A stretch of DNA of 64,000 bases, from positions 5,263 through 69,262 of the forward strand of contig CAYVFC010000025.1 in assembly GCA_964450715.1 (NCBI GenBank), written 5' to 3'. This DNA comes from CAYVFC01 sp964450715 (GTDB lineage: Bacteria; Myxococcota_A; Polyangia; Polyangiales; JAFGIB01). Positions 26,283 through 35,018 of the stretch are shown here, piece after piece. A program made the position numbers and the translations under genes. The first letter of the stretch is position 1. Every line of letters begins with the position of its first letter. The notes beneath the pieces were generated by a model. That model was not told the DNA's origin, did not search any database, and saw only the letters and a list, made by a program, of their open reading frames with translations.

Positions 26283-27818
26283 TTATTCGAATAAATCGGC
26301 CAGCGACCGGTCCCGGCTGGCCGGCCGGGCTCTAGTCTTGGCCCATTGGCGCAGCGCCTTGATGCGCTCCTCGAAGGTCTCGTACAGGGGCACGATCTGC
26401 TCGAGCTCCTTGCCGATGTCCTCCCCGGTCACCTCGCGGCTCTCGGCAAAGGCCCGGTACATGCCGGCGATCACCCCCTGCTCCAGCTCGGCACCGGAAA
26501 AGTGGTCGGTCTGCCGCGCCAGCGCTTCCAGGTCGAAGCGGTCCGGCTCGCGTCCGCGCTTGGACAGGTGGATGGCGAGGATGTCGCGCCGTTCGTGCTC
26601 GTCGGGTAAATCGATGAAAAAGGTCTCGTCGAAACGCCCCTTGCGTAGCAGCTCCGGCGGCAGCGTGGCGACCTCGTTGGCCGTGGCCACCACGAAGACC
26701 GCCACCCGCTTCTCCTGCAGCCAGGTGACGAAGGAACCGAACACCCGGCCCGCGTTGGTCGCGCCCCCGGCTTCCGCGTCGTAAAAGCCCTTTTCCACCT
26801 CGTCGATCCAGAGCACCACCGGTGCCAGCGACTCGGCCAGCCGGGTGGCCTTGCGCATGGCCGTCTCGGCCGAGGGCGAGCCGAACACCGAGGCCAGATC
26901 GAGCCGGGTCAGCGGAAGCTGCCAGGCCGCGGCCACGGCCTTGGCCATCAGGCTCTTGCCGCACCCCTGTACGCCGATCAGCAAAAGCCCCCGGGGAGCC
27001 GGAAGCCCGTAGCGCTCCGCCTCGGGATCAAAGGCGCGCGCGCGTCCCTGTACCCAACGCTTCACCTCCCCGAGCCCGCCGACCTGACCCAGATCCTCCT
27101 CGAGCGGCAGGTAGTCCAGAAGCTCGCTTTTTCGGACCGATTGCCGCTTTTCCTCCAAGACCCGCTCGACCAGGACCACGCCCGGTGCGTTCGCTTCAGT
27201 GCTGCCGCCGTCCGCGCCGCTCGCGCGCTCGCCCCCCTGGGCGGCGCCGCGCGCCAGCCGTCCGGCCACCTGTAGCGCCTTGCTGAAAACGCGTCGCGCC
27301 TCATCGGTCGTCAGCCCCTGCGCGGCTCGCAGCACCGCTTCGGCCGTGCGGCCGTCCATCCGTAATCCCAGCGCGGTGCAGGTCTCGGCGAGCAGCGGCT
27401 CCAGCTCTGCCGGCGTGGGCAGAGCGAGCTCGACCAGCGCGATATCCTTCTCGAGGTCGGGCGGTACATGGAGCACCGGGGCCAGTATGATCGCCGTATG
27501 CCGGTTGCGCGGCCAGCAGGCGGCCAGATCTCTGAGCAGCCGCAGCACCTCCGGGTCGGCCAGGTAGTGGTGGAAATCGACCAGCAGCGTCACCCCCTTC
27601 CCGGCCTGCCGGAGCGAGCGCAGCAGCGCCTCGGCCGACCCGGGCCGTCCGGCCGCGTCCGGGCCGCCGGTCAGGCTCCATTCGCCGAGACTCAGCTCGA
27701 GCGAGCGAACCGCCTCGGCGATCAGCGCCCGGGCCCGGCTCTCCTCGTGGGTGACCAGGTACAGAAGCGGGTAGCCGGATGAGATGAGAAGCCGGAGCTC
27801 TTCTGCCGCTGGATGCAT
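26283..27818 (-). CDS. Ycf46-like AAA family ATPase
   Basis: 511-residue AAA ATPase of the Ycf46 type, found in cyanobacteria, plastids and deltaproteobacteria, with poorly known function. The N-terminal 190 residues (LRLLISSGYPLLYLVTHEE) resemble the degenerate first AAA half of Ycf46. The second half is a proper AAA domain with Walker A GVQGCGKS near 280, Walker B VVLWIDEVEKGF near 340 and RKGRFDETFFIDLP containing the second region of homology. The ATG at 27818 follows GGGGGAAGG. It lies 23 bp downstream of the gspE/pilB-type gene and is likely co-transcribed with it, suggesting a link to type II secretion or pili. That link is inference. Confidence 0.8.
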   Translation of the reverse strand: MHPAAEELRLLISSGYPLLYLVTHEESRARALIAEAVRSLELSLGEWSLTGGPDAAGRPGSAEALLRSLRQAGKGVTLLVDFHHYLADPEVLRLLRDLAACWPRNRHTAIILAPVLHVPPDLEKDIALVELALPTPAELEPLLAETCTALGLRMDGRTAEAVLRAAQGLTTDEARRVFSKALQVAGRLARGAAQGGERASGADGGSTEANAPGVVLVERVLEEKRQSVRKSELLDYLPLEEDLGQVGGLGEVKRWVQGRARAFDPEAERYGLPAPRGLLLIGVQGCGKSLMAKAVAAAWQLPLTRLDLASVFGSPSAETAMRKATRLAESLAPVVLWIDEVEKGFYDAEAGGATNAGRVFGSFVTWLQEKRVAVFVVATANEVATLPPELLRKGRFDETFFIDLPDEHERRDILAIHLSKRGREPDRFDLEALARQTDHFSGAELEQGVIAGMYRAFAESREVTGEDIGKELEQIVPLYETFEERIKALRQWAKTRARPASRDRSLADLFE

Positions 27819-27841
27819 GGCCTTCCCCCGTTCTCGGGTCC

Positions 27842-29647
27842 TTACTCGGCGGTGACGCGCAGTACTTCCTCGAAGGTGGTGTGGCCCTGCGCCAGCTTCT
27901 TGATACCCGCCTCCCTGAGCGTCGTCATGCCGTCGATCCGCGCCGCCTTGACGATCTCCTTGGCGTCGGACCGCTCGTTCATCAACCGGACGACCTTGTC
28001 CGTCACCGGCAGCACCTCGTAGATGGCCGTGCGGCCGAAGTAGCCGGTCCCGCGGCAGGCCGGGCACCCCTCGCCATAGTGCACGGTCAGCTTCTTGCTG
28101 CTCCCTTCCGGCATCTTGATGTGCAGCGCCTCGATCTGCTCCTCGGTGAGGAAGGTGCTGGTGCGGCAATGCTGGCAGATGGTACGCAGCAAGCGCTGGG
28201 CTATCACTCCCAAAAGCGTGGAGGAGAGCAGGAAGGGCTCCACGCCCAGGTCGAACATGCGGCTGACCGCCGTGCCCGAGTCGTTGGTGTGAAGCGTGGC
28301 GAAGACCAGGTGGCCGGTGAGCGCCGCCTGTACGGCGTTGAAGGCCGTCTCACCGTCCCGCACCTCGCCTACCATGATCACGTCCGGGTCCTGCCGCAGG
28401 ATGTTGCGCAGCGCGGCGGCGAAGCTCAGCCCGATCTGCGGGTGCACGGCTACCTGGTTGAACTCCTCCACCACCATCTCGATCGGGTCCTCGATCGATA
28501 CGATGTTGATATCGGGCCTGCTGATGGTCTTCAGCGCGGAGTACAGGGTGGTGGTCTTGCCGCTGCCGGTGGGTCCGGTCACCAGGATCATGCCGTGCGG
28601 CCGGCTGATGAAGCCCTCGAACAGCTCATACTCGCGGGGGAAGAAGCCCAGCGAGGAGAGATCCTGCATGATGATGGAGGGATCGAAGATGCGGATGACC
28701 ACCTTTTCCCCGAAGGCCACCGGCAGGGTCGAGACCCTGAGCTCGTTCTCGCCGTCCTCCTTGCCGGTCTTGATGCGACCGTCCTGCGGCTTGCGCTTCT
28801 CGGCGATGTCCAGGCGGGCCAGCATCTTGATGCGCGACACGATCGCCTTGTGCACCACCTTGGGCAGGGTGGTCACGTTGTGCAGCACCCCGTCGATGCG
28901 GACGCGTACCAGGCTGCCCTCCCGCTTGGGCTCGATGTGGATGTCCGAGGCCCGCTGGTTGAAGGCGTAGTGCAGCATGTACTCCACGGCGTTGACGATG
29001 TGCTTGTCCGTGGCCTCCAGGTCCTGGATGGTCTTCAGCCGCACCAGCTGCTCGAGGTTGCCGATATCGACCCCCTCGGCCATGGTCTGGGCGGCGGCCT
29101 TGACGCTGCCCCGCAGGCCGTAGACCTCGGTGATGATGCGCTGGATGTCGGTGCGGGCGGAGACCACCGGGGCGATCTCGTGGCCGGTGATGCGCTGCAG
29201 GTTTTCCAGCAGCTCGATGTCGAAGGGGTTGGAAAGCGCTACCGTCAGCGTGTTGCCCTGTAGGCCCAGCACCAGCACGTTGTGGCTGCGGGCAAAGGGG
29301 CGCGAGAGCACCGAGGTGATGAGCTTCATGTCGAGCTCGAGCGGGTCGATCTTCTTGTAGGCCAGCCCGGCGCTGGCGGCCAGCGCCTCGGCGATGCGGT
29401 CCTCGTCGAGCGGGGAGCTCTTGCCGCCGTCGCTGTTGACCGGCAGCTCCAGCGAGGCCAGGATCTCGGCGGCGCTGATCTCCTGCGGGCGCCCGGCCGG
29501 GGTGCGCGGGGCGGGCGAGCGCTGTAAGAGCCGCAGCCGCTGATCGGCCTCCCGGGAGAGGGCGAGGTTGGCCTGCGGCTTGTCGATCAGCCCCTGCTCG
29601 ACCAGGATCGAGCATAGCGATTGCATATCGATCGATTTGCCCGCCAT
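27842..29647 (-). CDS. GspE/PilB-family secretion or pilus assembly ATPase
   Basis: 601-residue hexameric traffic ATPase that drives type II secretion pseudopili or type IV pili. The N-terminal MshEN-like/GspE-N domain spans about 80-250. The core has ASDIHIEPKREG, Walker A GPTGSGKTT near 360, the Walker B region DPDVIMVGEVRDGETA and ATLHTND. The tetracysteine zinc motif is C-x2-C...C-x2-C (ICQHCRTS and GCPACRGTG). The ATG at 29647 follows AAAAGGCAG; longer frames add a non-homologous N-terminus. GspE and PilB cannot be separated here because no other secretion genes are adjacent. The start lies 30 bp from a divergent gene. Confidence 0.9.
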   Translation of the reverse strand: MAGKSIDMQSLCSILVEQGLIDKPQANLALSREADQRLRLLQRSPAPRTPAGRPQEISAAEILASLELPVNSDGGKSSPLDEDRIAEALAASAGLAYKKIDPLELDMKLITSVLSRPFARSHNVLVLGLQGNTLTVALSNPFDIELLENLQRITGHEIAPVVSARTDIQRIITEVYGLRGSVKAAAQTMAEGVDIGNLEQLVRLKTIQDLEATDKHIVNAVEYMLHYAFNQRASDIHIEPKREGSLVRVRIDGVLHNVTTLPKVVHKAIVSRIKMLARLDIAEKRKPQDGRIKTGKEDGENELRVSTLPVAFGEKVVIRIFDPSIIMQDLSSLGFFPREYELFEGFISRPHGMILVTGPTGSGKTTTLYSALKTISRPDINIVSIEDPIEMVVEEFNQVAVHPQIGLSFAAALRNILRQDPDVIMVGEVRDGETAFNAVQAALTGHLVFATLHTNDSGTAVSRMFDLGVEPFLLSSTLLGVIAQRLLRTICQHCRTSTFLTEEQIEALHIKMPEGSSKKLTVHYGEGCPACRGTGYFGRTAIYEVLPVTDKVVRLMNERSDAKEIVKAARIDGMTTLREAGIKKLAQGHTTFEEVLRVTAE

Positions 29648-29677
29648 CTGCCTTTTACGGTACCATACCACTGCCGA

Positions 29678-30256
29678 ATGGACTGGGGAAAGCTCCAGCT
29701 GCAGTGCGACAATCCGCAATGTCCGGGGGAGTGGAATCCCAAGACGGACCAGTCCCAGCCCTACGCCCGGGCCTATGCCGGCCGCAAGCTCTGGGCCCAC
29801 GGCTACAGGTGTCCGGGTTGCGGCCAGACCACTTGGTTGCAGCACGAGCCCTGGTCCGCCTCGCCCTACGATCACTCGCCCATCCAGACCTGGGGGGTAG
29901 CGGCCTACACTTTCCTGGTCTCCTTCGCGCTACTGCTGGTCGGCATCATCGTGCACCAGCTGAGCGGAAAGGCCGGCTTCTACCTACAGGTGGTCGCGAC
30001 CACCGGGGCTTTTACAGGTGGTATCGGGCTGGTACGCAAGGAGATGCTGCTGGTCGCCGACGGAAAGAAGTCCGAGCCCGACAAGCGACTGTTGGTCCCG
30101 CTCTTCAGCAGCGCCGTCTTGCTCCCGGTACTGTTTCTCTTCGTGGACCCCGAGCCGCTGCTGATCTGGGGCGTGCCCAGCAGCCTGATCGCCGGCTACC
30201 TGGTCGGCAGCGTGCTACAGACGCGCTTCTCCCCTGACCGCGGTCCGCCAAACTAG
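29678..30256 (+). CDS. Zinc-ribbon membrane protein, unknown function
   Basis: 192-residue protein. Residues 1-55 have two cysteine pairs (CDNPQC and CPGC) that look like a zinc ribbon. About three or four hydrophobic segments follow (TFLVSFALLLVGIIV, FYLQVVATTGAFTGG, SSAVLLPVLFLFV, SSLIAGYLVGSVL). The ATG at 29678 is 30 bp from the divergent gspE/pilB-type start, so the two probably share a promoter region. It may sense or organise at the inner membrane. No family is recognised. Confidence 0.65.
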   Translation: MDWGKLQLQCDNPQCPGEWNPKTDQSQPYARAYAGRKLWAHGYRCPGCGQTTWLQHEPWSASPYDHSPIQTWGVAAYTFLVSFALLLVGIIVHQLSGKAGFYLQVVATTGAFTGGIGLVRKEMLLVADGKKSEPDKRLLVPLFSSAVLLPVLFLFVDPEPLLIWGVPSSLIAGYLVGSVLQTRFSPDRGPPN

Positions 30257-30262
30257 AAGTCA

Positions 30263-31822
30263 TTAAGAGGCGATGCTATCGCCGTGCTCCTCCACCGGCG
30301 ACGGCGCCCTTGCCGCCAGCGGTTGCGGCGCGTCGCTCTCGGGCTGCAGCCGCGCCCGAGCCCAGAGAAACGCCCCCAACGCCAATCCGCCGGCGGCCAG
30401 GCCCAGGCCCGTGCCCAGCGTCTGGTCCAGGCCCAGGCACCCGTTCTCGCGTCGCTCCACCAGTATGTAGGTCGTGGTCATCACCGTCATGAAGGTGGCG
30501 GGAAGCCCGGCCAGGTACCAGGCCCGGCCCCGCCGGGCCAGAAAGACCGCCGCGCTCCAGAGGGTGACCGCGGCCAGGGTCTGGTTGAGCCAGCCGAAGT
30601 AACGCCAGATTACCCCGAAAGGGATGAGGTTGAGCGCCAGCGAGGCGGCGAAAAGCGGCAGCGCCAGCTTGTAGCGGTTGAGCACCCGGCTTTGCGGCAG
30701 GCGGAAGTAGTCGGCCAGGATGAGCCTGCCCACCCGGAAGGCGGTGTCCCCGCTGGTGATGGGCAGCACCACCACCCCGACCAGCGCCAGCGCTCCGCCC
30801 ACCGGCCCCATCACCTCGGTGCAGATGGTGTGTACCACCACCGCCGCCTGGTTGAGCCCGGGCCCCAGCGCCTCGGCCAGACCCCCGACCCCGCCGTAGT
30901 AGCCCTGCGCGGCGGTGGCCCAGATCAGCGCGATCAGCCCCTCGGCGATCATGGCGCCGTAGAAGACCAGCCGGGCGTGGCGCTCGCTCTTCAGGCAGCG
31001 GGCCATCATCGGGCTCTGGGTGGCGTGAAAACCGCTGATGGCGCCGCAGGATACGGTGATGAAAATGATGGGCCAGGCCGGTGTCTGCTTGGGGTGCAGG
31101 TTCTGCAGGGTGAAGGCCGGTACCTCCAGCCGCCCGCCCAGGATGCCCAAGCCCAGGCCGGCCACCATCACCAGCAGCGCCAGGGCGAAGAAGGGGTAGA
31201 AGCGGCCGATGAGCTTGTCGACGGGCAGCAGCGTGGCCAGCAGGTAGTAGACGAAGATAGCTCCCATCACCGTCCACATCCAGAGCGACAGGCCGCCGTA
31301 CTCGGCCCCCAGCGCCGCGCCGGCCCCGCCGCCCAGCCAGCCGCCCACCGTCTCGGCCGGCAGCAGGTTGACGATGAGCGCGGCGGGTCCCTTCACGAAG
31401 ACCGTGCCTACCAGCACCATGAGCATGAGGATGAAGAAGACGGCCAGGTGTCGCACCGTGCGGCCTAGGTAGCGGCCGATCAGCTCCGGCAGCCCCAGCC
31501 CCCCGTTGCGCAGCGACATAAACCCGGCCAGGTAGTCGTGCACCGCCCCGCCCAGCACCGCTCCCAGCACCACCCAGAGCAGCACCTGCGGCCCCCAGAG
31601 CGCCCCCATGATGGGCCCGAACACGGGGCCCAGCCCGGCGATGTTGAGCAGCTGGATCAAAAAGACCCGCCAGGTCGGCATGGCCACGTAGTCCATCCCG
31701 TCGGGCGTCAACAGCGCCGGCGTGGGCCTGTCCGCATCGAGCCCCAGGCTCCGGTCGATCAGCCCCCCATAAAGGAAGTAGCCGCCGATCAAAACCGCCG
31801 CCGCCAGAAGAAAGATGACCAC
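30263..31822 (-). CDS. cstA: CstA-family carbon-starvation / peptide transporter
   Basis: 519-residue inner-membrane transporter of the CstA family, which in enteric bacteria takes up pyruvate and peptides. About 14 hydrophobic segments are visible. Family motifs include LNIAGLGPVFGPIMGALWGPQ near 60-80, GAVHDYLAGFMSLRNGG near 90-110 and SCGAISGFHATQSPMMARCL near 255-275. The start is GTG at 31820-31822. It is shorter than E. coli CstA (701) and closer to the short CstA/YjiY-type of Gram-positive and deltaproteobacterial species. The C-terminal tail (ARLQPESDAPQPLAARAP) is hydrophilic. It converges with the zinc-ribbon gene, 6 bp apart. Confidence 0.9.
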   Translation of the reverse strand: MVIFLLAAAVLIGGYFLYGGLIDRSLGLDADRPTPALLTPDGMDYVAMPTWRVFLIQLLNIAGLGPVFGPIMGALWGPQVLLWVVLGAVLGGAVHDYLAGFMSLRNGGLGLPELIGRYLGRTVRHLAVFFILMLMVLVGTVFVKGPAALIVNLLPAETVGGWLGGGAGAALGAEYGGLSLWMWTVMGAIFVYYLLATLLPVDKLIGRFYPFFALALLVMVAGLGLGILGGRLEVPAFTLQNLHPKQTPAWPIIFITVSCGAISGFHATQSPMMARCLKSERHARLVFYGAMIAEGLIALIWATAAQGYYGGVGGLAEALGPGLNQAAVVVHTICTEVMGPVGGALALVGVVVLPITSGDTAFRVGRLILADYFRLPQSRVLNRYKLALPLFAASLALNLIPFGVIWRYFGWLNQTLAAVTLWSAAVFLARRGRAWYLAGLPATFMTVMTTTYILVERRENGCLGLDQTLGTGLGLAAGGLALGAFLWARARLQPESDAPQPLAARAPSPVEEHGDSIAS

Positions 31823-31974
31823 GCCCGTGCTCGCGCCTCCGGCTGGGCAGTCTAGTCACCCCCCTGTTTGCCGGCAACCCGCGGGGCGCCTGGGGTACCG
31901 CGCTGTTGTAGCGCTGCGGAAATCGGATCTATCATCCCCGGAGGGGAAGACCACTTTCAGCGTCGGGAGGCTGT

Positions 31975-34041
31975 GTGCGAGCGCGTATCAAGTGCCTTTT
32001 CCGTTCCGGCCCGGTTGCTCGTGTTCGCGGCGCCCGCCGGCGGACGGCGAAGATCAATGCGTCCGTTCCGGTTCTTGCCGCTCTCTCTGTTCTGGTCGCC
32101 CTGTCCTGTACGAGCGCCGACGACGCCGCGGACGATGAGCGGTCCGGCGCCGGCGGTTCGACCGAGGCGTACGAGACCGATCTGGGCACGGTGGAGATCT
32201 CGCCGGGCTCGGATCACGTGATGGTGGACGCGGACGGCTTCAGTTTTCAGCTCCGCTACTCGCCGCCCCTCTCCGGGCTCGATCCCGATACGGCCCTCGA
32301 GATCGTTCCCTTTCCCCATCGCAATGTCGGCACGGCCACGGGATCGCTGCAGGCCGGGCAAGCGTCCCGGAGCGTGCAGACCGTCGTCGATCAGGGCTAT
32401 TCCTCGCTCTCCTATGACGAGCCCGGCAGCCCGGCGCGGCTGCTGTTTCAGCTGCCCGACGGCATGGAAGCGGGCGACCTGTTGACGGCAGAGTATTACA
32501 TCACGCCGACCGACCTGAGGCGCTCGCACTATACGCTGCAGGGGCCCTGCACGGTCAGCTTTCGCATCCGATTGCTGTCGGGCGACGCAGAGGTGCTGCG
32601 AGAGCTCCCCTGCCCGGGATGGACCTTTTATACCGATAGCCCCTATCAGATGGACCTGATCCTGCCGTCGCAGGCGATCGCCGGCGAGCAGGTGCGGATG
32701 CTGGTCCGCATGCGGGGTTGGGACGCGCCCACCTTTTCCTACCGCGGACAGATTGCCTTGCAGGGCGAGGGCTTCGAGATCGACGCGGGAAGAACCCTGG
32801 AGCTGGTTCCCGAGGACGTCGGCGTGCGCCTGGTCGGCGTGACCTTTCCCGAACCCGGTATCTATCGCCTATCCGCCAGCGCGGACAACGGTTTTAGCGC
32901 GCAGAGCAACCCGATCATCGTGGCCCGATCGCACGACCGGCCGATCTACTGGGGAACCCTGCACTGGCACACCAACTACTCCTGGGATTCGAGAAACCAC
33001 CAGCCGACCTGCATGAACGCCCGGCAAGCCGTGCTCTTCGGTCGCGACGCGTCCCTGCTGGATTTCATGGCCGTAACCGACCACGGACAGCACGACGACA
33101 CGACTCCCGATCCGGAGGCCGACCCCCTGGCCGCCCGGGCCGACATGCCCCGGCAGGACTGGGAGGCGTATCAGGACGAGATCCTGTCGGTGGCGCCGTC
33201 CGAGGGCATCATCGCGCTGGTCGGCTACGAGCATCGAGATTACCGGGGCGACACCAACATGATCTTCCGAAACCGCGGCAGCTATTTCGCTCAAAACGGC
33301 GAAAGGCTCGATATCCACCAGGTCTGGGACAATGCCGAGCCCGGGCAGCTGCTCAGTATTCCCCACCTTCATCCGCTCGGCTCGATCGATAACTACCTGC
33401 AAACCTCCGAGCACGAGCGGTTGGTGGAGATACGCTCCGCGCATGGGGCCTACGAATACTGGCTCAATCCCCAGCCGTTCCCCCACTCCAAGACGGTCGA
33501 GGTCAAGCACGGCCAGCCGGGAGATCGCGTATTCGTTCAGGATCTGCTGGGGATCGGCCGGCGGCTGGGTTTCGTGGCCAGCGACGACCACGTCGATCTG
33601 CCGGCCAACCGGGGGATCACCGCGGTCTATTCGCCGGAAAGGACCAGGGACGCCATCTTCGAAGCGTTGCTTTCCCGCCACGCCTACGCCACCAGCAGCG
33701 CCCGCATCATCCTCGATTTCGCCATCGACTCGCTGTCGATGGGAGACGAGCAGCTGGTCAGCCCCTCGAGCGCCCTGGCCGACCGGCGCACCATCTCCTT
33801 CAGGGTTCACGGGACCTCGACCATCCGCAATCTCTACATCATCCGGAACAACCAGGTCTTTCACGAGCGCGAGGTCGGCGAGCTAGACCTCGAGGGCAGC
33901 GTCACCGATACCGAGAGCCTTCTGGACGTCTCGATGCACAGAGAGGTCGGCGGGCGGCGCACCACTTATTACTATCTACGCGTCGTACAGGACGACGGCG
34001 AGACCGCTTGGTCGAGCCCCATCTTCTTGTTGCTGGAGTAG
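31975..34041 (+). CDS. DUF3604 / PHP-like metallo-domain lipoprotein
   Basis: 688-residue predicted lipoprotein. A GTG start at 31975 follows GGGAGG, and the lipobox ALSC gives Cys45 or so. Residues about 60-320 are beta-rich and unrecognised. From about 328 the DUF3604 domain begins with YWGTLHWHTNYSWDS. It continues with AVTDHGQHDD, YEHRDYRGDTN, IPHLHPLGS and VASDDHVDLPANRG. These His/Asp motifs match the PHP metal-dependent phosphoesterase fold. DUF3604 proteins occur in deltaproteobacteria and marine bacteria. The substrate is not established. It is probably periplasmic or surface-exposed. Confidence 0.8.
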   Translation: MRARIKCLFRSGPVARVRGARRRTAKINASVPVLAALSVLVALSCTSADDAADDERSGAGGSTEAYETDLGTVEISPGSDHVMVDADGFSFQLRYSPPLSGLDPDTALEIVPFPHRNVGTATGSLQAGQASRSVQTVVDQGYSSLSYDEPGSPARLLFQLPDGMEAGDLLTAEYYITPTDLRRSHYTLQGPCTVSFRIRLLSGDAEVLRELPCPGWTFYTDSPYQMDLILPSQAIAGEQVRMLVRMRGWDAPTFSYRGQIALQGEGFEIDAGRTLELVPEDVGVRLVGVTFPEPGIYRLSASADNGFSAQSNPIIVARSHDRPIYWGTLHWHTNYSWDSRNHQPTCMNARQAVLFGRDASLLDFMAVTDHGQHDDTTPDPEADPLAARADMPRQDWEAYQDEILSVAPSEGIIALVGYEHRDYRGDTNMIFRNRGSYFAQNGERLDIHQVWDNAEPGQLLSIPHLHPLGSIDNYLQTSEHERLVEIRSAHGAYEYWLNPQPFPHSKTVEVKHGQPGDRVFVQDLLGIGRRLGFVASDDHVDLPANRGITAVYSPERTRDAIFEALLSRHAYATSSARIILDFAIDSLSMGDEQLVSPSSALADRRTISFRVHGTSTIRNLYIIRNNQVFHEREVGELDLEGSVTDTESLLDVSMHREVGGRRTTYYYLRVVQDDGETAWSSPIFLLLE

Positions 34042-34088
34042 CTTGTCTTCGACGTATACACTTCGTGTGGAGAGGAAAGGGGAGGAGC

Positions 34089-34997
34089 ATGTCGAAAATC
34101 CTTGCAGGAATACTACTGGTCACGGTGGTGCTAGGGCTGGTCGGGAGCGGTTGCGCCGACGATAGACGCGGAGCTGTTGACGATGCCGGGGCGCTCGGCG
34201 GCTCTGGCGCGGCAGGTGGCGCGGGCGCTGCCGGCGCTGCCGGTTCCGGCGGTACGGGCGGAACGGCTGGCGTTGGCGGTCAGAGCGGGGGCAGCCCGGA
34301 CGCAGGGGTGGACGCGTCCGCGGGCGTCGGTGGCAGCTGCCCGCCCTGCGTGCCGCCGCCCTCGCCTGATTGCGTGGGGACCGGGCCGTGCGGTTGCGGG
34401 CCCTACGAGTGCCCGGACGCGGGAGGCAGCAGCTACGACCTGCAGTGCGATTCCACCGGAGGCCCGTTTCCGGCCTTCAGCAAGAGCTGCGGCGATGAAG
34501 GCGACTGCGTGGTGCTGGCGCACCAGACCGACTGTTGCGGCAACGCGATGATGGTCGGCGTGGCCGCGTCGAGCCGCGCCGGCTTCGAGAGCGCGGAGGC
34601 GCAGTGCTCGAGCACCTTTCCCCTCTGCGACTGCCCGTCGCAGCCCCCGGCGGCCGAGGACGGCACCCGGGCCGTCGACGCCGATGCTTTCACAGCGGAA
34701 TGCCAGTCGGGCGAGTGCTCTTCCACGGTCGACCCCGCTCGCATTTCGCAGAGCGACCTCGCCCTATGCCAGCAGGACAGTGATTGCGTCGTGGTCCCTT
34801 ACGATCATTGCTGCGGCGCCACCAAGAGCGCCATCAACCAGAGATATTTGGACGTCTACAACGACCATCCGGAGTGGCAGTCGTTCAATGATCCGGCCAC
34901 CTGCGCGGTCATCGGGATCTGCCCGGACGATTCCGCTATCGACACCGCCCTGTGCCAGGGCAGTCCGCTGGGGACCTGCCAGCTGGACTTCAACTGA
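34089..34997 (+). CDS. Cys-rich lipoprotein with Gly/Ala linker
   Basis: 302-residue predicted lipoprotein. The ATG at 34089 follows GGAGGAGC. The signal MSKILAGILLVTVVLGLVGSGC has lipobox GSGC. A Gly/Ala/Ser linker runs from about 33 to 85, followed by a Pro/Cys stretch (CPPCVPPPSPDC). Two similar modules come next: CGDEGDCVVLAHQTDCCG and CQQDSDCVVVPYDHCCG. The duplicated C-x5-C-x8-9-CC pattern suggests two copies of a small disulfide domain that is common in myxobacterial genomes. It probably forms an operon with the lipase-like gene 22 bp downstream. Confidence 0.75.
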   Translation: MSKILAGILLVTVVLGLVGSGCADDRRGAVDDAGALGGSGAAGGAGAAGAAGSGGTGGTAGVGGQSGGSPDAGVDASAGVGGSCPPCVPPPSPDCVGTGPCGCGPYECPDAGGSSYDLQCDSTGGPFPAFSKSCGDEGDCVVLAHQTDCCGNAMMVGVAASSRAGFESAEAQCSSTFPLCDCPSQPPAAEDGTRAVDADAFTAECQSGECSSTVDPARISQSDLALCQQDSDCVVVPYDHCCGATKSAINQRYLDVYNDHPEWQSFNDPATCAVIGICPDDSAIDTALCQGSPLGTCQLDFN

Positions 34998-35018
34998 AGC
35001 GGAATAAGGAGGCGAGGC

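Noticed and set aside
30276..31877. 533-codon open frame antiparallel or frame-shifted to cstA
   Set aside because: Shadow of a high-GC gene: Arg/Gly/Ala-rich, no domains, no ribosome binding site. The real frame has all CstA motifs.
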